Assembly (NCBI GenBank): GCA_955652545.1
Contig: CATPCA010000006.1
Location: 1-6,600 of the forward strand
Source: Candidatus Dormiibacterota bacterium
Lineage (GTDB): Bacteria > Chloroflexota > Dormibacteria > UBA8260
Direction: 5' to 3'
Length of the DNA stretch: 6,600 nt
The translations under genes and the position numbers were made by a program. Under the pieces are notes generated by a model that did no database searches, was not told the origin of the DNA, and worked only from the letters and a program-made list of their open reading frames with translations. This document shows, piece by piece, positions 1 through 6,326 of the stretch; positions within the stretch are counted from its first letter, which is position 1, and each line of letters starts with the position of its first letter.

Positions 1-600
1 CTCCTGGAGATGGAAGGCGCGGTCAACGATGACGAGGCGGCAGGACAGGTCGCGACGATCCGGCGCCAGGCAGCGTATGCCAAAGGCCTCGCCGAGGACC
101 TCCTGATCCTCGCCAGGCTGGAGAGCGACGGCCTCGGTGTCGCCATGGAGGTGGTTCGGCTCAGCGACGTGGCGGCAGCAGCGGTGGAGCGCGCCCTGCC
201 GCGCGCGAGGCTGCGCGCGGGTGACATCGAGCAGCGCGCGAGCGACGATACGCGCGCCCGCGCGGATCCGGCGCTGGTGGCGCGCGTGCTCGGCAACCTG
301 CTCACCAACGCCGTCGCGTATGCGATCGACGCTCCGAACGTGTGCGTCACCATCAGTTCCGAAGCTGGTCGCGCCATGGTGAGCGTGGAGGACAACGGTC
401 CCGGCATCCCGGACGACGAACAGGAGCGGATCTTCGCGCGCTTCTCACGCGGGTCGCGGGCTGTCACCGTGCAGGGCACCGGCCTCGGCCTCTATCTCAG
501 CCGCGAGTGCGCGCGGCGAATGGGCGGTGAGCTGACGCTCGAATCGAGCAGCGCACAGACAGGCAGCCGGTTCCTGCTGACGCTCCCAGCAGCGTCATGA
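1..600 (+). CDS. Sensor histidine kinase, C-terminal part (5' end outside window)
   Basis: This is the catalytic end of a two-component sensor kinase, which autophosphorylates on a histidine and passes the phosphate to a response regulator. The frame is open from base 1, so the gene begins outside the window; the ATG at 10 is internal. The visible 199 residues begin in the dimerisation helices (residues about 1-42, ending LLILARLES), past the phospho-accepting histidine, which is not visible. The HATPase_c domain follows: N box NLLTNAVAYA (99-108), G1 box DNGPGIP (131-137), F box IFARFSRG (144-151) and G2 box GTGLGLYLSRE (159-169). All expected ATP-binding residues are present, so the domain looks active. 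The pattern fits the common membrane-bound OmpR-partner class, but the sensor part, any membrane segments and the partner regulator would lie to the left. The signal sensed cannot be told. It converges on mfd and is probably unrelated to that operon. Confidence 0.95.
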   Translation, partial: LLEMEGAVNDDEAAGQVATIRRQAAYAKGLAEDLLILARLESDGLGVAMEVVRLSDVAAAAVERALPRARLRAGDIEQRASDDTRARADPALVARVLGNLLTNAVAYAIDAPNVCVTISSEAGRAMVSVEDNGPGIPDDEQERIFARFSRGSRAVTVQGTGLGLYLSRECARRMGGELTLESSSAQTGSRFLLTLPAAS

Positions 601-620
601 TCGCCACGCCGTGGGGGCGC

Positions 621-3600
621 CTACACCGCCACCCGGGCGCGCACCCTTTGCAGGCGGCCGAGCTCGCGGAGGACCCCGACCAGCACTTCGCGCCAGTCGA
701 CGCCGCGGCGCACCGGCTCCGTCGTGACCACGATGCGCGTCGCCGTCGCGGTGGCCTGCGATGACCACTGGCTGACCACGGCAGGCAGGTCGAGCCCGTG
801 GTCGAGGGCGAGCTGGACCCGCACGCCGCCCGCGCCCGACTCCACTGCCGTGACGCCGCCGGCGGCGGCCAGCAACCGACACCGCAGCGAGTAGACGAGG
901 GCCTCCGCCGCCTCCGGGAGCGGCCCGAACCGGTCGACCAGGCCGCGGGCGGATCGCTCGAGGTCGCTCTCGGTCGCGCCCGCGGCCAGGTCCTGGTAAC
1001 AGCGCAGCCGGAGGCGCTCATCGGTCACGTAGGTGACCGGGAGGAAGGCCTTGACCGGGAGCGACACGCTCACCTGCGCGGGCGATTCGACGATCGGCTT
1101 GCCCTGCAACGCGGTCACCGCCTGGCGCAACAACGTGTTGTAGAGCTCGAGGCCGACCGCTGCGATCTCGCCGTGTTGCTCCTCACCGAGGAGGTTGCCG
1201 GCGCCGCGGATCTCGAGGTCGTGCATGGCCAGCTTGAAGCCGGCGCCGAGGTCCTGCAGCTCGCCGATGACGTCGAGCCGCTTGTCAGCCTTCTCGGTGA
1301 GCGATCTCTCCGGTGGATAGAGGAGGTACGCATACGCCCGCTGCCCCGCGCGGCCGACGCGGCCGCGCAGCTGGTACAGCTGCGCCAGCCCGAGGCGGTG
1401 CGCGTCGTTGATGACGATGGTGTTGGCGTTGGGGATGTCGAGCCCCGACTCGATGATGGTGGTGCACACCAGCACGTCGATCCCACCCTCACCGAACGCG
1501 CGCATCACCTCGGCGAGCGAGTGCTCGGGCATCTGGCCGTGACCGACCGCGATGCGCGCTTCGGGGACGAGCCCGCGCAGCTCTTCGGCGTGCTTCTCGA
1601 TGGTCTGGACGCGGTTGTGCAGGAAGAACACCTGGCCCCCGCGAGCCAGCTCGCGGGTGATCACCTCGCGCACCAGCGACGCCTCGCGCGCGGTCACATA
1701 CGTCTTGATCGGCTGCCTCTCCTCTGGGGGCGTCTGGATCACCGACAGGTCGCGAACGCCGGCGAGCGACATGTGCAGGGTTCGCGGTATCGGGGTTGCC
1801 GACAGCGAGAGCACGTCGACGGCCACGCGAAGCGACTTGAACCGCTCCTTCTGCAGGACGCCGAATCGCTGCTCCTCGTCGATGATGACCAGGCCGAGGT
1901 TGCTGAACTCGACGTCCCGCTGGAGCAGCCGGTGGGTGCCGACGACGATGTCCACGGCGCCGCTGCGCAGACCGGTCAGCGTGGCCGCGATGTCGGCGTC
2001 GCTACAGAATCGCGAGAGCTGGCGCACCGTGATCGGAAACGGCGTGAGCCGTTCGGTGAACGTGAGGAAGTGCTGCTGGGCGAGAACCGTGGTCGGGACG
2101 AGAACGGCCACCTGCCGGCCCTCGCTCGCCGCTTTGAACGCGGCGCGCAGGGCAAGCTCCGTCTTGCCAAAGCCGACGTCACCGCAGACCACACGGTCCA
2201 TCGGCCGCGACGACTCCATGTCGCGCTTGATCTCGTCCAGCACCATCTCCTGGTCGGGCGTCTCCTGGTAGGGGAACGACTCCTCGAGCTCCCGCTGCCA
2301 GGTGCCGTCCGGGGTGAAGGCATGTCCGTGGGCCATCTCGCGCCGCGAGTACAGCGTCAGCAACTCGCGCGCCACTTCCTCGGTGCGCTCCTTGACGCGG
2401 CGCTTGACCCGCTCCCACTCACCACTGCCGAGTCGTGAGAGGTGGGGATTGGAATCGGCGCCGCCCACGTAGCGGTCGACCCTGTCGAGGTGGTCGACGG
2501 GGACGAACAGCTTGTCGCCGTCGGCGTATTCGATCGTCATGTACTCGTGCTCGCCGAGCGCGTCGCTCACCGTGCGCATCTCGAGGAAGCGGCCGATGCC
2601 GTGGTCGCGGTGCACCACCACGTCGCCGGGCGCGAACTGCATGACGAACGCAGTGCGCGCGTTGCTGTCCGATGCGGCCCGGCGGGCGCCGCGCGCCGAC
2701 GTGGACTCCGCGCGGCGAGCGCCGCGCGCCAGGGGCGACCCGCGTCGCTTGACCACACCGAAAAGCTCGTGGTCGGTGTAGACGTCGAATGCCGCGTCGC
2801 CCGCGGAGAACCCCTGCGACAGGTCGCCGCCGGTCACAGCCAGGGCGCCCGCGGGGACCTCCGTCGCACCGGCGTCCAGCTCGTCGACATCCACGGGATC
2901 AAGCCCGTCCTCTCGCACCAGCTCTTCGACTCGATGTTGCTGGCGGCTGACCACGAGGACCCCGGCGCCGGCCGCAGTCCGCGCCCGCACCGCAGCGCTG
3001 AATGCGCTCATACGGCCGACGAACCCGTCGACCCCGCGCCAGTCGAGGACCGCGTCGCCGTCGGGCTCGCGCACCAGCTCGATGCAGCGACGACGCTCGA
3101 GCGCGGTGAGGAGCTGCTGCGGAGCGAGCAGGCCGGTGCGCGCGCCGGCGGGCAGCTCGCCACGCTCCTCTTCCTGGGTACGCAGGCCCTCGATCTCGTC
3201 GGCGTGTCGCTGCGCGGCGCGAAGGAACGCCTCTCGACCCCCGGCCAGCAGCACGATGGCGTCGTCGCCGGCGTGGTCGAGGAGTGTCGCGGGGCTGTCG
3301 CCGACGAGGTATGGATAGAAGAGGTCGACCCCCTCGTCGTAGACGCCCTCGCCGAGCTGGGCCCGGTCTCGCTCCCATGCTTCGCGCACCTCGGGGCGGC
3401 ACAACGAGACATCGAGCTGGTCAACGGCGGCGACCGCGCGCTCCACGGTCGCGGCGCGGAGGTCGAGCTCGCGCGCCGGCCAGATTGCCACCTCGGCGAG
3501 CTTTGCCACCGACGTCTGCGTCTCCACGTCGAAGGCGCGCAGCTCGTCGACCTGGTCGCCGAACCACTCGGCGCGCCACGGCCGGGCGCGGTCGAGCCCG

Positions 3601-4145
3601 AACACGTCGACGATGCCACCGCGTACCGCGATCTCACCAGGGCCCGACACCGCGCTGACCCGGCGGTAGCCGAGGTCGACGGCGCGGCGGATGAAGTCGT
3701 CACGCGAGTGTTGCTCGCCGCTGCGCAGGCGCATCGACTCGCCGCGGACGAGGTCGACCGGCAGCGCCGGCCGGAGCAACCCCGCAGGCGATGCGACGAT
3801 CATCGGCACGCCCCCGCCGGCGAGCAGGGTCAGCGCCGCCAGGCGGCGGCGGGTGACCTCCTCGGACGGCGGGACACGGTCGAACGGCGGCGTGTCAGCG
3901 GCGGGGAACAGGCCGAGCGCCACGGTGCCCCCCCATAACGCCGCATCGCTGCTGAGCGACTCGGCGTTGGCTCCAACCAGCACCACCGGGAGACCGGTGG
4001 TCTCACGCAGCCACCATGCGACCAGCGCCACGGCTCCGCCGGGCACGCCGCCGACGACGCCTCGCTCCATGTGGCGCAGAGCCCTCAGTGGCGCGACGCC
4101 GTCCAGCCGCGAGCGCAGGGTGGCCGCGTCAGTCGTCAGGGGCAC
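621..4145 (-). CDS. mfd: Transcription-repair coupling factor Mfd
   Basis: Mfd is a cytoplasmic DNA translocase that binds RNA polymerase stalled at lesions, pushes it off and recruits UvrA for nucleotide excision repair. The 1174-residue product matches the family's usual length (about 1150-1180). The UvrB-like N-terminal module spans about 15-370, including AVRGGIVDVF at 173-182. A variable domain follows to about 465, then an Arg-rich linker. The RNA-polymerase-interacting (CarD-like) domain is at about 502-565 (FAPGDVVVHRDHGIGRF). The RecG-like motor has Walker A GDVGFGKTE (655-663), DEEQ (756-759), SATPIPRT (782-789), TTIIESGLDIPN (895-906) and QLRGRVGRAGQ (925-935). The translocation motif region is at about 966-1010 (LGAGFKLAMHDLEIRGAGNLLG), and the C-terminal regulatory domain ends the protein. 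The chosen start is GTG, overlapping pth by 17 bases; only a weak GAG lies upstream, so translation is probably coupled to pth. No key motif is missing. Confidence 0.98.
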   Translation of the reverse strand: MPLTTDAATLRSRLDGVAPLRALRHMERGVVGGVPGGAVALVAWWLRETTGLPVVLVGANAESLSSDAALWGGTVALGLFPAADTPPFDRVPPSEEVTRRRLAALTLLAGGGVPMIVASPAGLLRPALPVDLVRGESMRLRSGEQHSRDDFIRRAVDLGYRRVSAVSGPGEIAVRGGIVDVFGLDRARPWRAEWFGDQVDELRAFDVETQTSVAKLAEVAIWPARELDLRAATVERAVAAVDQLDVSLCRPEVREAWERDRAQLGEGVYDEGVDLFYPYLVGDSPATLLDHAGDDAIVLLAGGREAFLRAAQRHADEIEGLRTQEEERGELPAGARTGLLAPQQLLTALERRRCIELVREPDGDAVLDWRGVDGFVGRMSAFSAAVRARTAAGAGVLVVSRQQHRVEELVREDGLDPVDVDELDAGATEVPAGALAVTGGDLSQGFSAGDAAFDVYTDHELFGVVKRRGSPLARGARRAESTSARGARRAASDSNARTAFVMQFAPGDVVVHRDHGIGRFLEMRTVSDALGEHEYMTIEYADGDKLFVPVDHLDRVDRYVGGADSNPHLSRLGSGEWERVKRRVKERTEEVARELLTLYSRREMAHGHAFTPDGTWQRELEESFPYQETPDQEMVLDEIKRDMESSRPMDRVVCGDVGFGKTELALRAAFKAASEGRQVAVLVPTTVLAQQHFLTFTERLTPFPITVRQLSRFCSDADIAATLTGLRSGAVDIVVGTHRLLQRDVEFSNLGLVIIDEEQRFGVLQKERFKSLRVAVDVLSLSATPIPRTLHMSLAGVRDLSVIQTPPEERQPIKTYVTAREASLVREVITRELARGGQVFFLHNRVQTIEKHAEELRGLVPEARIAVGHGQMPEHSLAEVMRAFGEGGIDVLVCTTIIESGLDIPNANTIVINDAHRLGLAQLYQLRGRVGRAGQRAYAYLLYPPERSLTEKADKRLDVIGELQDLGAGFKLAMHDLEIRGAGNLLGEEQHGEIAAVGLELYNTLLRQAVTALQGKPIVESPAQVSVSLPVKAFLPVTYVTDERLRLRCYQDLAAGATESDLERSARGLVDRFGPLPEAAEALVYSLRCRLLAAAGGVTAVESGAGGVRVQLALDHGLDLPAVVSQWSSQATATATRIVVTTEPVRRGVDWREVLVGVLRELGRLQRVRARVAV
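2664..2729 (-). repeat. Imperfect tandem repeat: two 11-codon units in the Mfd linker
   Basis: Within mfd, residues 473-483 (ARGARRAESTS) and 484-494 (ARGARRAASDS) are consecutive 11-residue units, identical at 9 of 11 positions. At DNA level the two 33-base units share a nearly identical 16-base GC-rich core, with one mismatch, while the rest has diverged, so this is an old duplication or compositional convergence. The stretch is basic, rich in Ala, Arg and Ser, and lies between the variable third domain and the RNA-polymerase-interacting domain, where Mfd has a flexible connector. It is in frame and leaves all motor motifs intact. Confidence 0.75.
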
Positions 4146-4704
4146 GGTTGTACTCGCTCATGGCGCTGTCGAGGCCGTTGCGCACCAGGGCTACGACCGC
4201 GTCGGCGGCGCGCGGGATGACCACGCCAAGGCGCTCGCGTTCGTCGGGGGTGAAACGATCGAGGACGTAGTCGACCATCTGGTCGCGTTCCAGCGGACGC
4301 GACACGCCGATGCGCACCCGCATGAATTCCTGGGTGCGCAACGCGTCGGCGATGGACAGCACACCCTTCTGGCCGGCCGCGCCCCCCCCTCGCTTCAGCC
4401 TGATCCGGCCGAGCGGCAGGTCCACGTCGTCGTGCACCACGATCAGGTCCTCCGGCGGTACCCCGTACTTGCGCAGCAGGTGCACCGCTGCACGACCGGA
4501 GACGTTCATGTAGGTCTGCGGCCGGGCGGTCACCATGTCATAGCCGTCGATGGCGCCCTCACGGACCTTTGCCGGGCCCTCGCGGCGCTGGCTTCTGAAG
4601 CTACCGCGCTCCTCGAGCTCGTCGAGAGCCATCCAACCGACGTTGTGCCGGGTGCTGCGGTACTCGCCGCCGGGGTTGCCGAGCCCGAGGATCAGCGCGG
4701 CCAC
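4129..4704 (-). CDS. pth: Peptidyl-tRNA hydrolase
   Basis: Pth cleaves the ester bond of peptidyl-tRNAs dropped by ribosomes, recycling tRNA in the cytoplasm. The 191-residue product has normal length. The N-terminal signature GLGNPGGEYRSTRHNVG (7-23) carries Asn10 and catalytic His20. RPQTYMNVSG (61-70) supplies Met66 and Asn67, and VVHDDVDLPLG (89-99) supplies the conserved Asp92. The next loop reads GGGAAGQKGVLSI (106-118), where the family usually has GGHNGL, so the usual His-Asn pair (113/114 in E. coli) is Gln112-Lys113. The start is GTG, one base after the ybeY stop, with a GGGAG ribosome binding site at 4714-4718 and a nine-base spacer. The 3' end overlaps mfd. This spacing implies a common ybeY-pth-mfd transcript. 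Assignment to the family is secure; only the effect of the loop change on activity is uncertain. Confidence 0.97.
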   Translation of the reverse strand: MAALILGLGNPGGEYRSTRHNVGWMALDELEERGSFRSQRREGPAKVREGAIDGYDMVTARPQTYMNVSGRAAVHLLRKYGVPPEDLIVVHDDVDLPLGRIRLKRGGGAAGQKGVLSIADALRTQEFMRVRIGVSRPLERDQMVDYVLDRFTPDERERLGVVIPRAADAVVALVRNGLDSAMSEYNRAPDD

Positions 4705-4705
4705 G

Positions 4706-5155
4706 TCACACGTCTCCCGCAGCCAGGTCGGGCACCGCGTGGTCGGGAAGAAGCCGGCGGGTGGCGTCGGTCATCGCCGCCGCCGCGGCCGGCTCGGCGT
4801 GATCGTGGCCGAGGCAATGGAGCAGCCCGTGGACGGCGAGCAGTTGAAGCTCGGCGGCGCCGTCGTCGCCCGCCTGAGCCAGCGCGCGCTCCACGCTGAT
4901 CGCGATGTCACCCACACGGTCGGCGTCGTCCGACGGAAACGCGAGCACGTCGGTGGCCGCGTCGCTGCCGAGGAAATGGGCGTTGAGGTCGCGCAGCTCG
5001 GCGTCATCGGTGAGCCGGACCGTCAGCGCCACCCTGGGGCCGACGCCGAGCGCGTCGGCACAACGCCGCAGCACCGGACCCAGCTGGGCGCGCCGAATCG
5101 CCTCGCGTTGCGCCGCGAGGGTGACGGTCTCGGCACGCCGGATGGTCACGCGCAT
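4706..5155 (-). CDS. ybeY: Endoribonuclease YbeY (rRNA maturation and ribosome quality control)
   Basis: YbeY is a metal-dependent single-strand endoribonuclease involved in 16S rRNA 3'-end maturation and 70S quality control. From the ATG at 5155 the product is 149 residues, the usual size. The central region has LTDDAELRDLN (48-58), ATDVLAFP (67-74) and VGDIAISVERALAQA (81-95). The zinc-binding H-x3-H-x5-H motif is HGLLHCLGHDH (109-119), with all three histidines present. The frame stays open up to a TTG at 5215, and GTG (5200, 5188) and TTG (5173) starts are possible. I prefer 5155 because it is the first ATG, fits the family N-terminus, and avoids placing the start inside the 5193-5226 stem-loop. 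No convincing Shine-Dalgarno lies before the ATG; the TTG at 5173 has a weak AGG six bases upstream and is the main alternative. Its job next to rpsU and pth fits a translation-maintenance operon. Confidence 0.93.
   Translation of the reverse strand: MRVTIRRAETVTLAAQREAIRRAQLGPVLRRCADALGVGPRVALTVRLTDDAELRDLNAHFLGSDAATDVLAFPSDDADRVGDIAISVERALAQAGDDGAAELQLLAVHGLLHCLGHDHAEPAAAAAMTDATRRLLPDHAVPDLAAGDV
4714..4718 (-). promoter_or_regulatory. Ribosome binding site of pth
   Basis: GGGAG on the minus strand lies inside the last codons of ybeY, nine bases before the GTG at 4704. It supports the choice of this GTG and shows that pth translation begins from within the ybeY coding end. Confidence 0.6.
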
Positions 5156-5180
5156 GAAGGATGGAATGAACAACCGTCGC

Positions 5181-5190
5181 CTGTGCACAG
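5181..5190. promoter_or_regulatory. Perfect 10-bp palindrome CTGTGCACAG in the rpsU-ybeY spacer
   Basis: The ten bases read identically on both strands. They lie 25 bases before the preferred ybeY ATG and two bases beyond the larger stem-loop. The size and symmetry could suit a dimeric regulator site, but no promoter is evident close by, and I do not recognise the sequence as a known operator. Chance is a real alternative. Confidence 0.25.
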
Positions 5191-5192
5191 CA

Positions 5193-5226
5193 AGCCCCAC
5201 GCGGGCGCGGTGCAACGCGTGGGGCT
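5193..5226 (-). terminator. Perfect 11-bp stem-loop after rpsU (terminator, attenuator or processing element)
   Basis: The arms AGCCCCACGCG and CGCGTGGGGCT pair without mismatch around a 12-base loop. On the minus strand the stem begins 15 bases after the rpsU stop, the usual place for an intrinsic terminator. The bases after the stem (TGCTGTGCAC) have no U-run, so full termination is doubtful. Partial termination, or a structure that protects or processes the rpsU message while letting some transcripts continue into ybeY, fits better. It also argues against ybeY starts at 5215, 5200 or 5188, which fall in or beside this structure. Confidence 0.6.
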
Positions 5227-5241
5227 GCTCGCGACAGCTGG

Positions 5242-5424
5242 TCAGCCGGCCTTGGCGCGACGCTTCTTTGCGGCGACGAGCTTGCGCTTGCGGCGGACCG
5301 AGGGCTTTTCGTAGTGCTCACGGCGGCGCACCTCCGAGAGGATGCCGTTCTGCTTGATCTTCTTGTTGAAGCGTCGCAGAGCGCTCTCAAAGGTCTCGCC
5401 CTCGCGGACTTTGACCTCCGACAC
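5242..5424 (-). CDS. rpsU: Small ribosomal subunit protein bS21
   Basis: bS21 sits on the 30S platform near the 3' end of 16S rRNA and helps mRNA recruitment. The 60-residue product has the family form: [22 protein letters not shown] (residues 6-27, an N-terminal helix with the typical ESALRRFNK), then [17 protein letters not shown] (32-48) and a Lys/Arg-rich tail ending KKRRAKAG. The length is normal (about 57-70 in the family). The start is GTG at 5424, fixed by the long Shine-Dalgarno at 5433-5443. An 86-base spacer with a stem-loop follows before ybeY. A promoter probably lies in the 115-base gap upstream. rpsU is probably the first gene of the rpsU-ybeY-pth-mfd unit. Its leader suggests strong and possibly regulated translation. 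Confidence 0.97.
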   Translation of the reverse strand: MSEVKVREGETFESALRRFNKKIKQNGILSEVRRREHYEKPSVRRKRKLVAAKKRRAKAG

Positions 5425-5432
5425 GGTCGGGA

Positions 5433-5443
5433 ATCACCTCCTT
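5433..5443 (-). promoter_or_regulatory. Extended Shine-Dalgarno of rpsU
   Basis: The minus strand reads AAGGAGGTGAT, an uninterrupted 11-base match to the usual complement of the 16S rRNA 3' tail. Eight bases separate it from the GTG start. It is by far the strongest ribosome binding site in the window and settles the rpsU start. Confidence 0.85.
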
Positions 5444-5455
5444 CGGGCCGCCCGA
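5443..5455 (-). promoter_or_regulatory. Small GC hairpin abutting the rpsU Shine-Dalgarno
   Basis: TCGGG-CGG-CCCGA forms a five-bp stem with a three-base loop. Its 3' arm runs straight into AGGAGG, sharing one base with the ribosome binding site. An alternative pairing GCCC-ATC-GGGC at 5450-5460 competes with it. Such a structure could modulate access to the site, but it is small, and the region is GC-rich enough for chance pairing. Confidence 0.35.
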
Positions 5456-5498
5456 TGGGCAGCAGGAATCAGTCAGAGACAAGGTTGTTCTGGCTGCA

Positions 5499-5504
5499 AT
5501 TGTA
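5499..5504 (-). promoter_or_regulatory. Possible -10 box of the rpsU promoter
   Basis: TACAAT on the minus strand is a close match to the sigma-70-type TATAAT and stands in one of the few AT-richer patches of the window, between the MFS remnant and rpsU. Transcription starting a few bases downstream would give a leader of roughly 65-70 bases. No TTGACA-like -35 is found 16-19 bases upstream, so the call rests on the -10 hexamer and its location. Confidence 0.35.
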
Positions 5505-5539
5505 CTCGGAGCCCGCGACGACCGTCCCTCACCGCCGAT

Positions 5540-6294
5540 TCAGCCACCAACGGCGACGGCGGCCCCCGGCTGCACCTCCGCATTGCCGCCGTCCGAGCCG
5601 CCGCCGCGGCGTGCGCGTCCAGTGCGCGACGGCCGCAGCATCAACACCGCCGCGACGCCCGCGATGACGTCGACCAGGACGGCGACGCCAAAGGCGATGG
5701 GAATGCTGTGCTGCACCACCGGCCCGGCGATGGCCGAACCCAACGGCATGCCGATGAAATTCAGGCTCATCGACACCGCGAATGCCCGTCCCATCCACGC
5801 CGTCGCGGTGACGCGCTGTCTCAGCGAGAACATCCCGATGTCGTAGGGGCCCTGGGAGGTCCCGAAGAGCGCCATCTCAGCGGCGACGACGACAAGCCCG
5901 CCGCCGACCGCTGCGGCGAGAACCATGATCAGCATACCCACCGCCCCGACCGCGCACCCGGCCAGGATGAACCACACCTCGCGGTCCTCCGAGTCCATCC
6001 GGCCGGTGACGACGCTCGCCACCAAGCCGGCCACCCCTGTCACCGCGTACATCGCGCCCACCTCGGCGTCCCCGGCGTGGAGCGCGGAACGATGCTGAGG
6101 AACACGACCAGCCCGGCCAGCGGTGGTGAGTGGAAGCGCGCCAGCACGAACAGCACCAGTACCAGCGCCTGCATCGCGGCTCCGGTCCGGGCCACCACCG
6201 TGGCTGCGGCCACGCGGCGGAACCCGGGCACGGCGAAGAGGCCGCGGTACGTGACCGGCATGTTGGGCGGGTCCACACCATCACGCTGCCACAT
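5540..6294 (-). pseudogene. MFS transporter remnant with internal deletion and frame change
   Basis: Two reading frames together look like the two ends of one 12-segment major-facilitator transporter, possibly a drug or metabolite exporter. From ATG 6294 the first frame gives about 70 meaningful residues: YRGLFAVPGFRR, a first membrane segment (about 29-52) and the start of a second (PLAGLVVFLSIVP), then nonsense to a stop at 6040. The second frame is meaningful from about 6085 (ALHAGDAEVGAMYAVTGVAG, the usual lead into segment seven) to the stop at 5540. It keeps segments seven to twelve and the conserved stretch around SLRQRVTATAWMGRAFAVSM. Together they total about 250 residues against the usual 400-430, so segments two (part) to six are missing. 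ATG 6261 is an alternative start. It lies 32 bases after the crotonase gene and was probably co-transcribed with it. An assembly error could give the same picture. The substrate is unknown. Confidence 0.8.
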
Positions 6295-6326
6295 CGGGGA
6301 GGACGGCTGTCGTGGGATGCGCGGCG

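Noticed and set aside
613..634. GC-rich bulged hairpin near the end of the histidine kinase gene as an intrinsic terminator
   Set aside because: The seven-bp stem has a bulged A and no U-run follows it on either strand. Such pairing is common by chance at this GC content.
798..2438. Long plus-strand open frame of 546 codons opposite mfd
   Set aside because: It is antisense to well-supported Mfd motor motifs. Its Arg/Val/Asp-rich translation has no recognisable domain, and long antisense frames are expected in GC-rich genes with strong third-position bias.
2442..3938. Second long plus-strand open frame of 498 codons opposite mfd
   Set aside because: It has the same cause as the first: a shadow of mfd codon bias with no motif of its own.
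3691..4899. Plus-strand open frame of 402 codons spanning mfd, pth and part of ybeY
   Set aside because: It crosses three well-supported opposite-strand genes, shows no domain, and ends in low-complexity Arg-rich sequence.
4976..4984. YbeY has Leu (FLGSD) where E. coli has a conserved Arg in the equivalent of NxxFRG
   Set aside because: From memory, many bacterial YbeY proteins have Leu here (forms like FLGHDxPTDVLSF), so it is probably a normal family variant and not a loss of function.
5156..5215. Longer YbeY with a 20-residue N-terminal extension from TTG 5215
   Set aside because: The extension is Arg-rich and unlike the family, its start lies in the loop of a perfect stem-loop, and the 149-residue form from ATG 5155 has the normal length.
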